The translations under genes were made by a program, and so were the position numbers. From JANXMY01 sp965246745 (GTDB lineage Bacteria; Armatimonadota; Armatimonadia; Armatimonadales; Capsulimonadaceae), in the NCBI GenBank assembly GCA_965246745.1, contig OZ251980.1:1054001-1118000 (forward strand): 64,000 bases of DNA, read 5' to 3'. This document shows positions 1-7,596 of the stretch, one piece after another (positions within the stretch are counted from its first letter, which is position 1; each line of letters starts with the position of its first letter). Under the pieces are notes generated by a model. The model made no database searches, was not told the origin of the DNA, and was given only the letters and a program-made list of their open reading frames with translations.

Positions 1-37
1 GGCTTCGTTGCTCATAGCTTTTTTGTGCGGCTTTAGT

Positions 38-538
38 TCAGGGCGCTTCGCCCGGATACCCGTCAATGGCGATTTCAATCAGTTTCAGGATGTCCCGTCC
101 GCCCTGCTCGCCAACCGTCTAGGGATACTCGGCATTCTCAGTTGTTTGATCGCGGTCTACCGCCGGGGCCAGCTTTTCAATTTCCAGGGCCAGCAGCCGC
201 CCGTAACGCTCCATTTGCCGGCGCTTCGCGCCCTGAGCCTCGTAACGACGACGAACCGGCGTAGACTTCAAGTAAATCGCAATGAACTTTGCGAAAACAA
301 CATGGCTGTAAAGATCGTCGGGCGTAAACGCGACCGGGTTTCCCAGCCGGTAGGCTTTGGCAATCTTTTCACAGGCCATTTGCAAATCACAGGCCATTTG
401 CAAAAATTGGAGCCGGTGGCACTCCTCGGCATCAGCCAGTCGGTCACGGCAGACGGCAAAGTCGGAGCGGCTTTGCTCGGCGTAAGCGTCGGCGAGCCGC
501 CTCCGTGTCTGCTCTGACCATCCGGCTTCCAGCCTCAC
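38..538 (-). pseudogene. HEPN-like domain gene interrupted by an in-frame TAG
   Basis: The open frame from 538 runs 139 codons and stops at TAG (119-121), directly after the residues NAEYP. The same frame then continues for 26 sense codons to TGA at 38-40, and that extension (ending GYPGEAP) looks like normal protein. The residues around SRSDFAVCRDRL and CEKIAKAYRL resemble the paired helices of HEPN domains, seen in abortive-infection and toxin RNases. I infer a former product of about 166 residues with a TGG-to-TAG (Trp) nonsense change. An 18-bp tandem duplication lies in the HEPN-like core. The gene overlaps its upstream neighbour by ATGA, so the two were one operon. A possible next minus-strand gene starts at 13-15 and leaves the window after five codons. 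The HEPN assignment is tentative. Confidence 0.5.
369..404. repeat. 18-bp perfect tandem duplication inside the HEPN-like gene
   Basis: Two head-to-tail copies of one 18-bp unit (369-386 and 387-404) are identical. The duplication is in frame and produces the repeated residues LQMACD/LQMACE in the helix that carries the EKxxKA-like motif. It looks like a recent replication slippage. Confidence 0.85.
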
Positions 539-897
539 CGTTGATGTCCATTCCCGCCCTTCGCCGGTGCAGCAGGCAGGGCATACTCAGTCATGTCGAG
601 CTTTTCGTTCCAGTTCCAGCCGGGCGGCAGCGGGATTTCGTTCCGCACGACCTGCTCCATTTCTTCGGGCGTGATTGTCGCCACTGTGGTCGAATACGGC
701 AATTCTTCCGAGCCGCCGAACGTAAACGGCATCACGCTCCCGGACGCGGGGGTGTCCGGGCTGACTTCCAGAAACTTGATCGGCTCGCGCGGATCATCTT
801 CGTTGGGCGACAAAAAGCGGTACACTTTTGTCATGCGCGGGTCCACCTGGAAATGCCATTCCAGCAGCGCGGGAATCGCTTCTTCTTTTGTCGGCAT
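535..897 (-). CDS. Hypothetical protein, probable partner of the HEPN-like gene
   Basis: This is a 120-residue acidic protein without signal peptide or membrane segment. I do not recognise the family. It begins MPTKEEAIPALLEWHF and has a proline-rich tail after the segment PLPPGWNWNEKLDM. Its stop overlaps the ATG of the downstream HEPN-like gene in an ATGA arrangement, so the two are translationally coupled. HEPN genes are often paired with an antitoxin, so a toxin-antitoxin-like pairing is possible, but nothing in this protein proves it. Confidence 0.6.
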   Translation of the reverse strand: MPTKEEAIPALLEWHFQVDPRMTKVYRFLSPNEDDPREPIKFLEVSPDTPASGSVMPFTFGGSEELPYSTTVATITPEEMEQVVRNEIPLPPGWNWNEKLDMTEYALPAAPAKGGNGHQR

Positions 898-922
898 TTT
901 GTTCCCTTACTCCCCTTTGCGC

Positions 923-1432
923 TTACGGCGAGACGATCAATCGCTGGTCGCCCTCGACTTCGACAAACAAATCCTGGTCTTCTTTGTAGCGGCGCAGAAG
1001 GAAATGCGTGTCGGTGGCGGTGACGCCTTCCAAAGTGGAGAGTTTTTCGGCGACAAACCGGCCCACTTCGCGCATGTGCCGGCCTTCGACCACGACGCGC
1101 AGGTCGCTGCCGCCGGAGACGAGCCACACGGAATGCACTTCCGGGTAGCGGTACAAGCGCTCGGCGACCGCGTCAAAGCCGACTTCGCGGGCGGGGAGCA
1201 CTTTGACATCAATAAACGCAAAGACGCGCTCGACGCCCGCTTTTTCCCAGTCTACGATGGTTTTGTAGTGCTTGATGATGCCCCGCCGCTCGTAGTCCGT
1301 TATCGCCGCGCGTACTTCCGAAACCGCGCGGCCCGTCAGGGTCGCAATCGTCTCGGGGGACGTGCGGGCGTCGCGGGCGAGAATGGTTAAAATCTCGTCC
1401 GGCTGCGTTTGGGTGTCCGGCAGGCTGTTCAT
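923..1432 (-). CDS. Lrp/AsnC-family transcriptional regulator
   Basis: The 169-residue product has the Lrp layout. An N-terminal winged helix covers about residues 8-60 (ILARDARTSPETIATLTGR, then the wing RRGIIKHYKTIVDW). A RAM/Lrp effector domain covers about residues 68-150, with the typical strands VFAFIDVKV, VHSVWLVSGGSDLRV and the C-terminal FLLRRYKED. Family members bind amino acids or related metabolites and regulate metabolic or transport genes. The start at 1432 is the first ATG of the domain, behind a GGGAAG-like stretch. It lies alone between the HEPN pair and the H-X9-DG gene, so its target is not evident from context. Confidence 0.85.
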   Translation of the reverse strand: MNSLPDTQTQPDEILTILARDARTSPETIATLTGRAVSEVRAAITDYERRGIIKHYKTIVDWEKAGVERVFAFIDVKVLPAREVGFDAVAERLYRYPEVHSVWLVSGGSDLRVVVEGRHMREVGRFVAEKLSTLEGVTATDTHFLLRRYKEDQDLFVEVEGDQRLIVSP

Positions 1433-1484
1433 AAGGGAAGTATGGCACGGGGCGCGAAAGAAGTCAAGACAAAGTCAAGGCAGG

Positions 1485-2399
1485 CTACTTGCCGAGCAGC
1501 GTGTACGACGGCACGACCCCATCGCGGAGCCAAATAACATGGCCGTCGGCAAACGCATAATCCGTGCCGCCGTTATGACGTCCCGGCTTCGGCACTGACC
1601 TGCCCGTGTCCGAAGCGTTTTTGGCTCCCGCGTTGCTCTCAAACAGCATCACGGTTTGTGCCGGGGAGTCGAGTTTTGCGAGCGCCACGCCCGACAGCGT
1701 ACTGTTGTACGCATAGCTCCACTTTTCGCCCGCCGGTGCCGACGGGTCACGGAAGAGCGCTTCGGTATGGACAAACGGCAGGATTTCGTCCCCCCAGCTC
1801 GCCGCATCGGGCATCTTCTCGTCGTGGTCCTGCGTGTACTGAATGACGCCAAGTGCAAGCTGTTTCAGGTTGGATTGTGAAGATGACCGCTCCGCATTTT
1901 CTCTCGACTGGGCGAATGCTTTCGGCGACGCATGCTGAAGAGACGCTGTGGGTTCAATCCGAAGCGTGTACGTTGCAACGTCGGTCGTCGTGAGCAGGCT
2001 GAATGTGACGCCGGGCGGGACGGCGCGGACCAGGACCGCGCCCGGCAGGGCCGGGTCGGGGCCGATTACGGTGAACGCTCGGCCCTGCGTGTTGTGCATA
2101 TCGCCGATCAGGGCCGCAATCCCGACCAATGCCGCCGGCAGCTTCGCCGCTTCGGCCGGCGGAATAGGATCGCCTGCCATCAGCTCTTTTTCAGGGGCGT
2201 TTTTCTGAAACTCGCCCGACAGCAGTGCATACGCGGCGTCATAGTTGCCGGCAGCGCGGTCGGCGAGAAAGGCACGGACAACGGTCACGGCAGGCGTGTC
2301 GGCCTGCGAGATAGCAGCAGGCGGTGGGGCGGCGAACGCAGGCAGCGACGCCAAAGCAAGTCCAAATGCGGCGCAGACGGTCAAAACGCGTGGGGTCAT
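1485..2399 (-). CDS. Secreted protein with prepilin-like H-X9-DG C-terminal domain
   Basis: The product has 304 residues. A signal peptide (residues 1-23, ending PAFA) is followed by a variable domain and then, from about residue 175, SNLKQLALGVIQYTQDHDEKMPD. That segment is the hallmark of DUF1559-type or type II secretion major-pseudopilin-like proteins. The C-terminal signature HNGGTDYAFADGH fits His, nine residues, Asp-Gly. Such proteins are numerous in Armatimonadota, Planctomycetota and Lentisphaerota. Here the usual N-terminal prepilin methylation motif is replaced by an ordinary signal peptide, so the protein is probably exported rather than assembled as a pilin. Its upstream region carries a duplicated 19-bp operator-like repeat. 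Confidence 0.8.
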   Translation of the reverse strand: MTPRVLTVCAAFGLALASLPAFAAPPPAAISQADTPAVTVVRAFLADRAAGNYDAAYALLSGEFQKNAPEKELMAGDPIPPAEAAKLPAALVGIAALIGDMHNTQGRAFTVIGPDPALPGAVLVRAVPPGVTFSLLTTTDVATYTLRIEPTASLQHASPKAFAQSRENAERSSSQSNLKQLALGVIQYTQDHDEKMPDAASWGDEILPFVHTEALFRDPSAPAGEKWSYAYNSTLSGVALAKLDSPAQTVMLFESNAGAKNASDTGRSVPKPGRHNGGTDYAFADGHVIWLRDGVVPSYTLLGK

Positions 2400-2413
2400 G
2401 GGCGGGCCTCCAG

Positions 2414-2451
2414 ATGAGAGTGATAGTCTCTTATGAGAGTGATAGTCTCTT
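2414..2451. promoter_or_regulatory. Tandem 19-bp repeats, operator-like
   Basis: Two exact 19-bp copies lie directly side by side (2414-2432, 2433-2451), 15 bp upstream of the minus-strand H-X9-DG start. Each unit holds a short dyad, GAGA and TCTC around a 7-bp core. Spacing of two identical dyads by 19 bp (about two helical turns) is what paired operators look like. No regulator can be named. Confidence 0.45.
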
Positions 2452-2625
2452 AACGGAAATCCGCGCCGTTTCGGTTCGGCCTGCGCGGCGTTATTTGCCG
2501 TCTAGGCGGTACGACAGCTTGGTGCTGGGGGCAAGGAGGGCATCTTTCTGGGAACCAATCACAATCGTTCGCTGTTCTTGATACTAGCAGACAAGAACGA
2601 TACGGCGAAAACAGAGGAGTACGAG

Positions 2626-2982
2626 ATGCGGATACAGTCGTCTATGCTGGTGCATTTGGGGTTTGGAAAGTACGTGCGGTCGGACCAGGTCACGGCGGTG
2701 CTGCCGATTGAGCAGGATCGGGGGCCGGGCCGGCGGACATTTGTGCATTTGACCGGGCAGACCGACCCGGTGGTGGCGTCGCGCTCGGAAGACGCGCTGG
2801 TGCGCGACTTGGTGCAGGAGCCGAAAGAGATCACGCAGTCGCGGCAGCAGCAGGAGATTTTGCGCGACTTGCTGCAAGACCTCGCGAGCGTCAATGCCAC
2901 GGTGCGGCGCATCTCGCGCGACGAAGGCGGGCTGGATTTAGATATTCTCGAGCGGCGCATCCGCGAAGTGGTCGAAGATTAG
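2626..2982 (+). CDS. RemA-like (DUF370) regulatory protein
   Basis: This is a 118-residue product. The N-terminal half (HLGFGKYVRSDQVTAVLP, then GRRTFVHLTGQTDPVVASR, then ALVRDL) matches the RemA/DUF370 pattern of a GFG strand, a GRRT strand and a final helix. In Bacillus RemA is a DNA-binding arch that activates matrix and osmoprotection genes. The C-terminal 50 residues are charged, probably coiled-coil, and are not part of the classic short RemA. I chose the ATG at 2626 because GAGGAG lies 6 bp upstream; an in-frame ATG at 2578 lacks such a site. A 7-bp inverted repeat (2574-2580 with 2592-2598) just ahead could be an operator. A strong terminator follows. Confidence 0.6.
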   Translation: MRIQSSMLVHLGFGKYVRSDQVTAVLPIEQDRGPGRRTFVHLTGQTDPVVASRSEDALVRDLVQEPKEITQSRQQQEILRDLLQDLASVNATVRRISRDEGGLDLDILERRIREVVED

Positions 2983-3002
2983 AAGAGTAACAGCACAAAG
3001 AA

Positions 3003-3033
3003 GCCCGGCGCACTCTGCGCCGGGCGTTTTTTT
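3003..3033 (+). terminator. Rho-independent terminator after the RemA-like gene
   Basis: A perfect 10-bp GC stem (3003-3012 with 3016-3025) closes a 3-nt loop and is followed by GTTTTTTT. Confidence 0.92.
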
Positions 3034-3066
3034 GTTTCTACGGGACGCGTCGGGTATACTCACGCC

Positions 3067-3357
3067 ATGACACTTATTTTAGAGCTTTCGCCTGCCGAAG
3101 AAGCGAGCCTGGCGGCGGCCGCCGCCGAGAGCGGCCTCGCGCCGGCAGTTCTCGCTAGGCAAATCGTGACTGAGCATCTGCCCGCCCTGCAAAACGGGGC
3201 GCTGGCCGCAGCGCGGGAACAGGAGCGCATCGCCCGCATCCGCGCGTTGACCGGCTGCATGGCCGATGATAGCTGGGACGCGGTCGCCGAGCTTCACCGC
3301 GACCGTCAGATTGATAAAGCGAAAGAAGAAGCCTGGGCGAAGGAGTACACAGGTTGA
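3067..3357 (+). CDS. Putative VapB-like antitoxin
   Basis: This is a 96-residue acidic, alanine-rich helical protein (TLILELSPAEEASLAAAA, then LAPAVLARQIVTEHL). The start of short beta strand plus helix pair is the layout of ribbon-helix-helix antitoxin N-termini. The C-terminal part is charged, as in toxin-binding tails. Its stop overlaps the TTG start of the PIN-domain gene, which is the main reason for calling it an antitoxin. The family is not recognisable on sequence alone. A related antitoxin-like gene with the same opening layout occurs at 49145, also directly ahead of a PIN toxin. Confidence 0.65.
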   Translation: MTLILELSPAEEASLAAAAAESGLAPAVLARQIVTEHLPALQNGALAAAREQERIARIRALTGCMADDSWDAVAELHRDRQIDKAKEEAWAKEYTG

Positions 3358-3755
3358 TCCATGTTTTTGATGCCGGCCCGATGATGGCCTGGCTGAAAGG
3401 CGAACCAGGGAAAGCCGCTGTTGAGCAGCTTTTAGTTGACAACCCAGGCGACTGCTATGCTCATGCGTTTAACCTGACCGAAGTGTACTATCTCATGCTG
3501 CGGCAACGCGGAGCAGCCGGGGCGGAAACGGCATTTCAATCACTGCTGGACGCGGGCATTATGCCGCGCGAAGATTTAGACACGGCGTTTTGGAAGGAAG
3601 CCGCAACGTTCAAGGGCAGTCACGCGCTGGCCCTGCCGGATGCGTTCTGCCTGGCGCTGGCGCGTCGGCTCGGCGGCACTGCCGTGACGACCGACCATGC
3701 GGAGTTTGACCCGCTGGTTCCCCTCGCCTACTGCCCGATCCTTTTTATTCGATGA
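3354..3755 (+). CDS. PIN-domain ribonuclease toxin (VapC-like)
   Basis: The 133-residue protein is one PIN domain. The expected acidic residues are visible: Asp6 in HVFDAG, Glu43 in NLTEVYY, Asp96 in LPDAFCLA and Asp114 in TTDHAEFD. PIN toxins cleave RNA with Mg2+, commonly tRNA or rRNA. Translation starts at TTG (3354) inside the antitoxin stop (TTGA overlap); the next in-frame ATG would remove Asp6. The two genes form a compact type II module closed by a terminator shared with the opposing gene. Confidence 0.85.
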   Translation: MIHVFDAGPMMAWLKGEPGKAAVEQLLVDNPGDCYAHAFNLTEVYYLMLRQRGAAGAETAFQSLLDAGIMPREDLDTAFWKEAATFKGSHALALPDAFCLALARRLGGTAVTTDHAEFDPLVPLAYCPILFIR

Positions 3756-3763
3756 ACAGGCGC

Positions 3764-3798
3764 AAAACCGCCCAGCGCACCCAGCGCCGGGCGGTTTT
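3764..3798. terminator. Bidirectional terminator between convergent genes
   Basis: AAAACCGCCC (3764-3773) pairs with GGGCGGTTTT (3789-3798), giving a stem flanked by A and T runs on both strands. It sits between the PIN toxin (+) and the beta-barrel gene (-). Confidence 0.85.
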
Positions 3799-3804
3799 GT
3801 TGGC

Positions 3805-4491
3805 TTAAAAGTGATACGCTAACCCGACCGACACGACCGGATAATACTGGAACTTGTTGATGTCCGACTGGGTTTTGTCGCGCTGGGCATTGATCGCGGC
3901 GTTGATCTGGTCGCTCAGGATCGGGTTCGTGATCGCGACGCCGCCGTTTCGGGCCAGCGAGAGGTGCGGCTTGCCCTGGAACACGACGCCGACATCGAAC
4001 AGGAACTGGACGGGCGACGTGCCGGCAGGCTTGCCGAAGCCGAAGCCGAGGTACGGCGCGGTTTTCTGGAACGACGCCTGCCCGTCGAGTGTGCCGACGT
4101 CCGACGCGCTGAACGTCATGCCGTTGAGCGTGTACGTCTGAGTCGCCCCCACGCTGCTCGGCTTGCCGTTCGCGGTGATTTTGTTGGAGTTGAACAGCAG
4201 GCCGGCAGTGAAGTGGAACGTGCCGGACTGGGACGGGTACACATCGGCCAATGCCGAAACGCTGCTTAGCTTCAGCTTGGCATCGTAGGTGACATCCTGG
4301 GAAGTCTGAGTTTTGCTGTACGAGTAGCCGCTGTAGCCGACCCGCAGGGCGACGGTCGGAGCGACCAGCACAGCGGCTTCGACCCCGACGCCGAGGGTGC
4401 TGACCCGGACGGCGGCGGAGACAGGCGCGGCGGATTTTGACGGCGAAGCGGCGGCCCGCAGGGCGGGCGGCGGGGCAAGCGGAATCAGCAT
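3805..4491 (-). CDS. Outer-membrane beta-barrel-like protein
   Basis: The product has about 228 residues, with alternating polar/hydrophobic strands (VALRVGYSGYSYSK, LSSVSALADVYP, FHFTAGLLFNSNKI, APYLGFGFGKP, VQFLFDVGVVFQG) and a C-terminal strand ending YHF. Terminal Phe is the BAM-complex signature of outer-membrane barrels. The ATG at 4491 is preferred over 4515 because AGGAGAG lies 7-8 bp before it. A classical signal peptide is not obvious: the N-terminus is short, proline and alanine-rich. Either export uses a weak signal or the true start differs. Function unknown. Confidence 0.6.
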   Translation of the reverse strand: MLIPLAPPPALRAAASPSKSAAPVSAAVRVSTLGVGVEAAVLVAPTVALRVGYSGYSYSKTQTSQDVTYDAKLKLSSVSALADVYPSQSGTFHFTAGLLFNSNKITANGKPSSVGATQTYTLNGMTFSASDVGTLDGQASFQKTAPYLGFGFGKPAGTSPVQFLFDVGVVFQGKPHLSLARNGGVAITNPILSDQINAAINAQRDKTQSDINKFQYYPVVSVGLAYHF

Positions 4492-4672
4492 CGGAAACTC
4501 TCCTCTGAAAAGCAAGTGATTATACCAGGATTATCGGCAGGCGCGGCGGCAAACGAGAGGGCGAGGACAAAAAAACCACGAAAAAATCTGGTATGATTGC
4601 GGGGGGATTTTGCTGCTCGGCTGCCGAACAAGAACGAAACAAGCTGAAAGGCCGGACGCAGGAGAACGCCGC

Positions 4673-7333
4673 ATGAACGCACTTTGGGAGTTTCAATTTT
4701 TCGGCAGGGCCGCCGCCCGGCGCGGCGACTTACTTGTGACCCGGTTTGCATCGTCGCGGGTCGCCGCGCTGCTGGCCCGGCTGGCGCTGTTTCCCCGGCG
4801 CGACCATCCGCGCGAAGAGCTGATTGACCTGCTCTGGCCCGACGCCGACGGCGACGCCGGACGGCTGAGCTTGCGGGTCGCGCTGGCGTCGCTCCGGCGG
4901 CAGATCGAGCCGCCCGAAGTCCCCGCCGGCAGCATTGTGAACGCCGACCGCATGACCATTCGCTTGCGCCCCGGCGCGTTCACCTGCGACGCGGCGGCGT
5001 TTGAGGCGGCGCTGGCCGAAGCCGCCCGCGCGGCGTCCCCCGAAGCCAAGCGCACGGCGCTCGACCGGGCGCTGGCGCTGTTCTCGGGCGAGCTGCTGCC
5101 CGGCTTTTACGATGACTGGATTTGCGAGGAGCGCGAGCGGCTCAATGCCCTGTGCGAGCAGGCCCGTCAGGACCGCGCCTCCCTGCCGGGGTCTTCGGGT
5201 TTTCCGGCGCACTCGGCCCTCCCGTCCCCCGCCCTTTCCGCCTCCGTCCCGGCCCCGACAGGCTTTCCACTCCTCTGGACCCGGTTTTTCGGGCGCGGCG
5301 GCGAGATCGCCGAGATCGCCGCGCTGCTGGCCGATGCCGGGACGCGGCTGGTCACTTTGACCGGACCGGGCGGCTCCGGCAAGACCCGGCTGGCGACCGA
5401 AGCCGCACTCACAGCGGCTCCTCAGTTCGGCGGCCCGGTCTGCTTTGCCGCGCTGGCCGATTTGTCCGACCCGGCGCTGATACCCGGCACCGTTCTGCGG
5501 GCGCTGGGCGCGGCCCGGTCGGCATCGGAACCCGCGCTCGATCAGCTCGCCGCGCATCTTTCGGCGCTTCCCCCTGCCCTGCTGGTGCTGGACAACTTCG
5601 AGCACCTTGTCGAGCGCGGCGCTCCGGCGCTGCTGGGGCTGCTCGGACGCGCTCCGACGCTAACCTGCCTGGTGACTTCCCGGCGGCGGCTGGGTCTGCC
5701 CGGCGAGCGCGAATTCCCTGTCCCGCCGCTGCCGCTGCCCGACGAAGCGGGGAGCCTGGGCGAGATCGCCCGCGCGGTCAGTGTCCGGCTGTTCACCGAC
5801 CGGGCGCAGGCGGCCCGGCCCGACTTCCAGGTCACGGCGGGCAACGCCTCGACGGTCGCCGCGCTGTGCCGCACTCTTGAAGGCATCCCGCTGGCGCTGG
5901 AGCTGGCGGCGGCGCGGACTTCGGCCCTGACCCCGGCGCAGATCAACGAAAAGCTGACCAAGCGCTTTGAAGTGCTGACGTCCCGGCGCGGGGACAAAGG
6001 CGGGCGGCACCGCTCGTTGTGGGCGGCGACCGCCTGGAGCGTGGACCTGCTGCCGCCGCCTTTGCAGTTGTTTTTCGCCCGTTTATCGGTCTTCCGGGGC
6101 GGCTGGACCGCTGAAGCCGCCGGGGCGGTCTGCGAGGAAGCGTCGGCGCTGGAGTTTTCAACTCAGCTCCGCGAGCGGTCGCTGATTGTGATTGACGAGG
6201 CAGGCGGCGAGATGCGCTTTCGGCTTTTGGAAACGCTGCGCGAGTTCGGCGAAGAACAGCTTGCCCCCAGCGAAAAACATGCGCTGGCCTGGCAGCACGC
6301 CGACTGGTACGGGGCGCTGGCGCGGGAAGCGTGGCCGCAGCTTACCGGACCGGACCAAGCGGGCTGGCTGGCCCGGCTGGAGGCCGACGGCGAGAACCTG
6401 CGCGTCGCGCTGGAGTTCCGGCTGGCGGCGGACGCCGCCGACGAGGCGGCGACGGAAGCGGCGCTGGAGATGTGCGGGGGCTTGTGGCGGTTCTGGTCGG
6501 TGCGCGGGTATCTCGCGGCGGCCCGCGACTGGCAGCGGCGGGCGCTGGCCCGGCCCGGCGGCCTGCCGTACACCCGCGCCCGCGCAGCGAACGGCGCGGG
6601 CAATCTGGCGTGGATGCAGGGCGACTACGCCGGCGCGGAAGCCGCCTACCGCGAGTCGCTGGAAATCATGCGGGCGCTGGATTTGAAGACATCGGTCGGC
6701 GCGGTGCTGTGCAATCTCGGGATCATTGCGATGCACCGGACGGATTACGCGCAGGCGGAAGTGCTGCAAGCCGAAGCGCTGGCGCTGCGGCGCGGCGCGG
6801 CTGACGCGGGCGGGGTCGCGTTTACCCTGCAATGCCAGGGGGAAACGGCGCAGCGCCAAAGAAACCATGCCAAAGCGCGGCGATTGTACGAAGAAAGCCT
6901 GGCGCTGTGGGTAACGCAGGGCGACGACAGCGGGCAGCTTTGGTCTTTAGCGAACCTGGCCGCCATCGCGCAGGAAGAAGGTGAATTCGAGTCGGCGGCG
7001 GCGCTGACCGCGCAGGCGCTTTCGCTTTGCGTCAAGATACAGGACCGTCAGGCGCTCCACGCGCTGCTGGCGCAGACGGCGGGCTTGTCGGCGGGCCGAG
7101 GAAACTTTGTGCAGGCCGCCCGGCTGCAAGGAGCCTCGGAGACGGTCCGGCGGCGCATCGGCGCGGAGCTGTCGGGGCAGGACAGCGCCGACCGGGACGC
7201 GGAGCGGGGCGCAGTCCGCGCGGCGCTCGGCGACCCGGCGTATGCCGCGCACGCGGCGGACGGCGCAGCGCTGCCCGAAGAAGCGGCAATCGCAGAAGCG
7301 CGGGAAGCGCTGGCGTCCGTGCCGCCTGCGTGA
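4673..7333 (+). CDS. AfsR/SARP-like regulator: winged helix-BTAD-ATPase-TPR
   Basis: The 886-residue product starts at ATG 4673 with CAGGAG 8 bp ahead. The domains in order are an OmpR-type DNA-binding region (about 1-95), a BTAD-like helical domain (about 100-170), an NB-ARC/STAND ATPase with P-loop GPGGSGKT (231-238) and Walker B LLVLDNFEHL, and then C-terminal TPR helices (about 600-800). Such signal-transduction ATPases integrate ligand or protein signals and activate transcription. The first residues after the start are shortened compared with OmpR domains. A truncated homologue of the N-terminus occurs at 12466. The neighbour on the other strand is a tiny LuxR-type HTH gene. Target genes are unknown. 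Confidence 0.82.
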   Translation: MNALWEFQFFGRAAARRGDLLVTRFASSRVAALLARLALFPRRDHPREELIDLLWPDADGDAGRLSLRVALASLRRQIEPPEVPAGSIVNADRMTIRLRPGAFTCDAAAFEAALAEAARAASPEAKRTALDRALALFSGELLPGFYDDWICEERERLNALCEQARQDRASLPGSSGFPAHSALPSPALSASVPAPTGFPLLWTRFFGRGGEIAEIAALLADAGTRLVTLTGPGGSGKTRLATEAALTAAPQFGGPVCFAALADLSDPALIPGTVLRALGAARSASEPALDQLAAHLSALPPALLVLDNFEHLVERGAPALLGLLGRAPTLTCLVTSRRRLGLPGEREFPVPPLPLPDEAGSLGEIARAVSVRLFTDRAQAARPDFQVTAGNASTVAALCRTLEGIPLALELAAARTSALTPAQINEKLTKRFEVLTSRRGDKGGRHRSLWAATAWSVDLLPPPLQLFFARLSVFRGGWTAEAAGAVCEEASALEFSTQLRERSLIVIDEAGGEMRFRLLETLREFGEEQLAPSEKHALAWQHADWYGALAREAWPQLTGPDQAGWLARLEADGENLRVALEFRLAADAADEAATEAALEMCGGLWRFWSVRGYLAAARDWQRRALARPGGLPYTRARAANGAGNLAWMQGDYAGAEAAYRESLEIMRALDLKTSVGAVLCNLGIIAMHRTDYAQAEVLQAEALALRRGAADAGGVAFTLQCQGETAQRQRNHAKARRLYEESLALWVTQGDDSGQLWSLANLAAIAQEEGEFESAAALTAQALSLCVKIQDRQALHALLAQTAGLSAGRGNFVQAARLQGASETVRRRIGAELSGQDSADRDAERGAVRAALGDPAYAAHAADGAALPEEAAIAEAREALASVPPA

Positions 7334-7355
7334 CGGCGTACCGGCTCAAATTCAG

Positions 7356-7568
7356 TCAAATCCAGCGATGCACCAGCGCTCGGACGAAGAGCCGGCGCGG
7401 GGACGATGCCTCGCACCGGCGCAGCAGGTCCGCCAGCATCGCCTCGGTGTCCGGCGGCGGCAGGCAGAGGGCCGACCCCGCCTCGGCGACGGTCAGCCCC
7501 GCCGCCAGCAGAAGCAGCAGACGCCGCTCCGGGGTTGAAAGCGCAGCGGGCGGCGAGGCGGGCTTCAT
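7356..7568 (-). CDS. Stand-alone LuxR/GerE-type HTH protein
   Basis: The product has about 70 residues (start 7568, AAGGAA about 10 bp upstream). The segment LSTPERRLLLLLAAGLTVAEAGSAL follows the GerE helix pattern (LTPRE-x-EVL-x-LLAAG), and the rest forms a recognition-helix-like tail. No receiver or sensor domain is attached. It lies 28 bp downstream of the large exported repeat protein on the same strand and tail to tail with the BTAD regulator. It may be a small regulator or a surviving C-terminal fragment of a larger LuxR protein. The sequence lacks the usual conserved glycines of the recognition helix, so DNA binding is not certain. Confidence 0.5.
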   Translation of the reverse strand: MKPASPPAALSTPERRLLLLLAAGLTVAEAGSALCLPPPDTEAMLADLLRRCEASSPRRLFVRALVHRWI

Positions 7569-7596
7569 GGACGCGGTTCCTTTGAGGCGATCCGAC

